NCBI GenBank assembly: GCA_964433875.1
Contig: CAYSSO010000035.1
Location: forward strand, 1-16,869
Direction of reading: 5' to 3'
From: Athalassotoga sp964433875
GTDB taxonomy: Bacteria > Thermotogota > Thermotogae > Mesoaciditogales > Mesoaciditogaceae
DNA length: 16,869 nt
Shown here: piece by piece, positions 14,596 through 16,869 of the stretch
Numbering within the stretch: the first letter of the stretch is position 1
Layout of the letters: each line of letters begins with the position of its first letter
Position numbers and translations under genes: made by a program
Notes under the pieces: generated by a model
Seen by the model: only the letters and a program-made list of their open reading frames with translations
What the model was told of the DNA's origin: nothing
Databases searched by the model: none

Positions 14596-15228
14596 ATGAT
14601 AAAGATTCAAAGGGAAATGTCGGAGATGGTCGTGATAAAGCCTCTTGATTTTGTTCCATCGAGGATAGGAGGATTTGATCTTTCATATCCGAGGAAGGAC
14701 ATCGCTTTGGCCGTAGGTGTCGTTTTGAGTTATCCTCATCTCGAATTGATCGAGATGAAATGGGCGGCCATCGAAATAAATTTTCCATACATTCCAACCT
14801 TTCTTTCCTTTAGGGAAGGACCTGCGATAGAGAAGGTTTACGGCATGATCGAAGAAAAGCCGGATTTACTCTTTTTTGACGGCCAGGGCATAGCGCATCC
14901 GAGAGGCGTTGGAATAGCCTCATACATGGCTTTGAAATTTCACAAACCATCTATAGGGGTCGCGAAATCCCATCTTTTTGGCACATACAAAGATCCGGGC
15001 AATTTGAAAGGAGATTTTGAATATATCTACAACGGATCCCAAATTATAGGTGTGGTTTTAAGGACTAAGGACGATGTGAAGCCTTTATTTGTCTCGCCGG
15101 GAAGTTTTGTCGATTTAAAAGACTGTGTCAATTACACGCTGAACACCTGTAAAGGGTACAGATTGCCAGAGCCTACGAGGCTGGCGGACATGTACACAAA
15201 GAAATTAAGAAAAGAGATGATACTTTGA
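14596..15228 (+). CDS. nfi: Endonuclease V
   Basis: This 210-residue deoxyinosine-specific repair endonuclease nicks DNA one base 3' of deaminated adenine. Compared from memory with Thermotoga maritima endonuclease V, the acidic metal ligands are present: D28 (GGFDLSYP), E74 (SFREGP) and D95 (FFDGQGIAHPRGVGIAS). The wedge motif YIPTFLSFREGP has Y65, and GVAKS has K124. The H214 position in EPTRLAH is Asp here (EPTRLAD), and the SPGH histidine is Ser (SPGS), both unusual. The N terminus is about 15 residues shorter than the T. maritima protein. ATG 14596 has a poor ribosome binding site; Met8 or Met11 are alternatives. It overlaps the next gene by 4 bases. Confidence 0.9.
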   Translation: MIKIQREMSEMVVIKPLDFVPSRIGGFDLSYPRKDIALAVGVVLSYPHLELIEMKWAAIEINFPYIPTFLSFREGPAIEKVYGMIEEKPDLLFFDGQGIAHPRGVGIASYMALKFHKPSIGVAKSHLFGTYKDPGNLKGDFEYIYNGSQIIGVVLRTKDDVKPLFVSPGSFVDLKDCVNYTLNTCKGYRLPEPTRLADMYTKKLRKEMIL

Positions 15229-15512
15229 GCAAAGAAGACTGGGAAAGAGAAAAGAAGATTTTGAAGGGGTCTTCGAGCCAGATCTTTGAAGTTTCCGCAA
15301 TATGGGGAGAGGTTTTGATATGGATGTTCCTCTTCCTTCTTGCCTATTCCGAAATAATACTTTTTGGATCTTTCGAAAAGAATTTGCTCAAAATCGTGAT
15401 CGTAGCCGTCATAATGGCCGGACTTGTCTATCTTGGCATCTTTTTGATAATCAGATCGAGAAGGCACCTAAAGAAGGTGATGGGAGATGGAGACGACTCA
15501 GACGACGAATAG
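15225..15512 (+). CDS. Small two-helix membrane protein, unknown function
   Basis: This 95-residue protein has two predicted transmembrane helices (about residues 29-48, VLIWMFLFLLAYSEIILFG, and 54-76, LLKIVIVAVIMAGLVYLGIFLII). A basic RSRRHLKK stretch follows the second helix, and the protein ends in an acidic tail DGDDSDDE. The positive-inside rule suggests both ends are cytoplasmic. No family is recognised. It starts at TTG 15225, overlapping the nfi stop (TTGA), with only a weak ribosome binding site, so translation is probably coupled. Its last 26 bases overlap the next gene in another frame, and the acidic tail is encoded in that overlap. Confidence 0.65.
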   Translation: MSKEDWEREKKILKGSSSQIFEVSAIWGEVLIWMFLFLLAYSEIILFGSFEKNLLKIVIVAVIMAGLVYLGIFLIIRSRRHLKKVMGDGDDSDDE

Positions 15513-15753
15513 AAGGCTTGGCGTTGTCGCCATAGTCATTAAAAACCGTGAAGGATCTTATTCGTATGTCAACGAAATTCTTCACGATTACGCGAATATA
15601 ATAATAGGAAGAATGGGAATACCTTACAAGGATAGGAATTTGTCCATTATATCTATAATTGTCGACGGGACAACGGATGAGATTGGGGCGATGACCGGAA
15701 AACTTGGAAAAATCAACGATGTCTCTGTAAAAAGCATGCTCACGCCGTTATAA
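15487..15753 (+). CDS. TM1266-like ACT-domain protein (hydrogenase system regulator family)
   Basis: This 88-residue single-domain protein matches the TM1266 family, annotated as putative iron-only hydrogenase system regulator. The core RRLGVVAIVIKNREGSYSYV, the middle IIIGRMGIPYKDRN, and SIISIIVDGTTDEIGAMTGKLGKI are the family hallmarks. The fold is ACT-like, related to the C-terminal ligand-binding half of NikR, without the DNA-binding domain. In other genomes the gene travels with [FeFe] hydrogenase maturation genes; none is in this window. AAGGTG (15475-15480) lies 6 bases before ATG 15487. It is the last gene of the run. Confidence 0.85.
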   Translation: METTQTTNRRLGVVAIVIKNREGSYSYVNEILHDYANIIIGRMGIPYKDRNLSIISIIVDGTTDEIGAMTGKLGKINDVSVKSMLTPL

Positions 15754-15764
15754 TTCACGATAAA

Positions 15765-15784
15765 TCCCCGGCGTAAGCCGGGGA
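15765..15784. terminator. Hairpin with GUAA tetraloop between convergent genes
   Basis: TCCCCGGC (15765-15772) and GCCGGGGA (15777-15784) form a perfect 8-bp GC-rich stem closed by GTAA, a stable GNRA-type loop in RNA. It lies in the 38-base gap between the + strand operon and the minus-strand outer-membrane gene. Read on +, it is followed by A6 rather than T. Read on minus, it is followed by ATTTAT, a poor U-tract. It may serve both genes as a termination or 3'-end protection structure, but it is not canonical for either. Confidence 0.55.
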
Positions 15785-15791
15785 AAAAACC

Positions 15792-16787
15792 TTAGAAGGA
15801 GAACTGATAGGAAATGTACCCTGTCGTATCGTTATCCATGTTGTCCAAAAGAAACTGTATCGTAAGATAATCTGTAGCGGCGTAACTTAGGCCAAATTGA
15901 GATTCACTGTATCCGACACCAGTGCTCCACAGCAAATCTGCCCAGTAAGACCATTTATCTCCCATAGATCCTGCAAGTTCACCGAGCATGCCGCTTCCGC
16001 CGTTAGGAAAGTTTCCGTTGTAATAGAGACCGGTAAGACTTGTACTGTTCGAGAAAAGATCGAAATTTACCTTACCCCCGCCAACCCACGATTGTAATCC
16101 CGATGATGTAATATTGGCACCGGCATAAAGTGTACCAAAACCAAAGGCTGCCTGACCACCGATGTTGAATTTTGAAAAGTTATTCTGTGCTGCAAAGATC
16201 ATGTTAACAGGAGAAAAGTTTGCAGATCCAACAAAATAAACAGAAAGAGGAGAGCCTGCATTTGTCGTGCTAATGGCACTTATTAAGTTGAAATTTGGAA
16301 TCTTCGCATCAAGCGCAAGGTAATTTATCCTGCTGCCACTTCCGGCATAGAAAATCGAGGTTCCATTGTAATTTAGGTAATCAAGAGCTTTCCGAATTCT
16401 GAAAATGCCTATTTTCGATGTTAAAGTCAAATCTCCCATTTTTGGCAATGTGTAGGATCCATAGTATTGAAAGGAAGATGAAGATGGAGCGCCACCGAGA
16501 GGGCCCGGTGTATTTCCATAGTACCACGCGGCAAAATCAAAACCACCAAAGTTGTATTCGGCCCATATTCCCATATCAGGTGTAAGCGTACCTGCATTAA
16601 GGTCAAAATCGTATTGTACCTGAGCCCAAACACTTAATTTTGGAATGGCATTTACTTGTTTCTGAAGTTGATTGAGAAGTTTTGTAACATCAGCGGGCGG
16701 ATTTGTCGTTTCGGTTGTGGTATCGGCAAAAACCGCAAAAGTTAACAATACGATCAAAACAAGCACACCAAAGATCACTTTCTTCAT
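15792..16787 (-). CDS. Outer-membrane beta-barrel protein (porin-like)
   Basis: This 331-residue exported protein starts MKKVIFGVLVLIVLLTFAVFAD, a clear signal peptide with cleavage likely after VFA (about residue 21). A Thr/Pro-rich linker and a short amphipathic helix (VTKLLNQLQKQVNAI, ~35-48) follow. The rest alternates hydrophobic and polar residues, rich in Gly, Tyr, Phe, Asn and Ser, as in membrane beta-strands. It ends YISYQFSF, and a terminal Phe is the usual BAM recognition feature. It is probably an outer-sheath (toga) porin or structural barrel; no substrate can be inferred. The start has a strong AAGGGGGG site (around 16796-16803, minus strand) about 7 bases upstream. It is convergent with the operon. 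Confidence 0.82.
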   Translation of the reverse strand: MKKVIFGVLVLIVLLTFAVFADTTTETTNPPADVTKLLNQLQKQVNAIPKLSVWAQVQYDFDLNAGTLTPDMGIWAEYNFGGFDFAAWYYGNTPGPLGGAPSSSSFQYYGSYTLPKMGDLTLTSKIGIFRIRKALDYLNYNGTSIFYAGSGSRINYLALDAKIPNFNLISAISTTNAGSPLSVYFVGSANFSPVNMIFAAQNNFSKFNIGGQAAFGFGTLYAGANITSSGLQSWVGGGKVNFDLFSNSTSLTGLYYNGNFPNGGSGMLGELAGSMGDKWSYWADLLWSTGVGYSESQFGLSYAATDYLTIQFLLDNMDNDTTGYISYQFSF

Positions 16788-16869
16788 GTTTTACCCCCCT
16801 TAAAAAATTTTTTGAATCTTTGATACCTTGCAACAGAAGATCTCAGTTAAGTTTTACATCACCTCCGTT
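16788..16869 (-). promoter_or_regulatory. Leader region of the outer-membrane gene
   Basis: Reading on minus, this 82-base stretch contains a GGAGGTGAT at 16866-16858, a perfect complement to the 16S rRNA 3' end, directly followed by ATG TAA. Closer to the gene come the 12-bp palindrome A6T6 (16802-16813) and a G-rich ribosome binding site. No confident -35/-10 pair is seen; the promoter may lie beyond the window. The distal Shine-Dalgarno has no usable open frame and may be a ribosome standby site or coincidence. Confidence 0.35.

Noticed and set aside
16858..16866. 3' end of a 16S rRNA gene (ATCACCTCC on the + strand)
   Set aside because: Only this nine-base motif matches. The preceding bases lack the conserved helix 45 and GGATC context. 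It is better read as a Shine-Dalgarno-like sequence on the minus strand.

Overview
The window looks like a chromosomal segment of a Thermotogota-like thermophile (inference, moderate confidence). The grounds are coding sequence very rich in AGA/AGG arginine and ATA isoleucine codons, frequent TTG starts, a small ACT-like protein of the TM1266 hydrogenase-associated family, ThyX as the thymidylate synthase, and a beta-barrel outer-membrane protein ending in Phe. A deep-branching member of the phylum is possible, but species cannot be assigned from the sequence alone.

Region 1 (1-2900) is accessory. After a strong intrinsic terminator (16-49) comes an Orc1/Cdc6-like AAA+ ATPase with a C-terminal winged helix (121-1281). 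It is bracketed by a 28-bp perfect direct repeat (32 bp with one mismatch), and the distal copy contains its stop codon. Two toxin-antitoxin modules follow: MntA/HepT (MNT nucleotidyltransferase plus HEPN RNase, 1544-2160) and HicB/HicA (2304-2737). Each is preceded by a related repetitive spacer (CAATTCTCAATT-type blocks and GCCAC-rich blocks). Both TA modules also share a nearly identical 30-bp cassette holding an extended -10 box, a Shine-Dalgarno sequence and the start codon. A GATCCTGAAACAAG-type dispersed palindrome lies at 1342-1366.

Region 2 (2904-15753) is a long run of twelve co-oriented genes, nearly all overlapping or separated by a few bases, so probably one transcription unit. 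The order is: divergent SAM-hydrolase (DUF62-type) protein, membrane histidine kinase, NtrC-type sigma-54 activator, thyX, rnc, Elp3-like radical SAM protein, smc, lepA, a membrane-anchored protein of unknown function, nfi (endonuclease V), a two-helix membrane protein, and the TM1266-like ACT protein. It combines signalling, dTMP synthesis, RNA processing, chromosome segregation, translation and DNA repair. The most striking residue-level oddity is a Gly-to-Cys change in the LepA P-loop.

Region 3 (15754-16869) holds a short hairpin with a GUAA loop between convergent genes, then an outer-membrane beta-barrel protein on the minus strand with a signal peptide and strong ribosome binding site. 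Its leader contains an unexplained perfect anti-Shine-Dalgarno match.

The best candidate for an undescribed system is the repeat-bracketed ATPase together with the adjoining spacer/promoter/TA cassettes, which looks like a modular defence or stability island. The functional link between these parts is inference.
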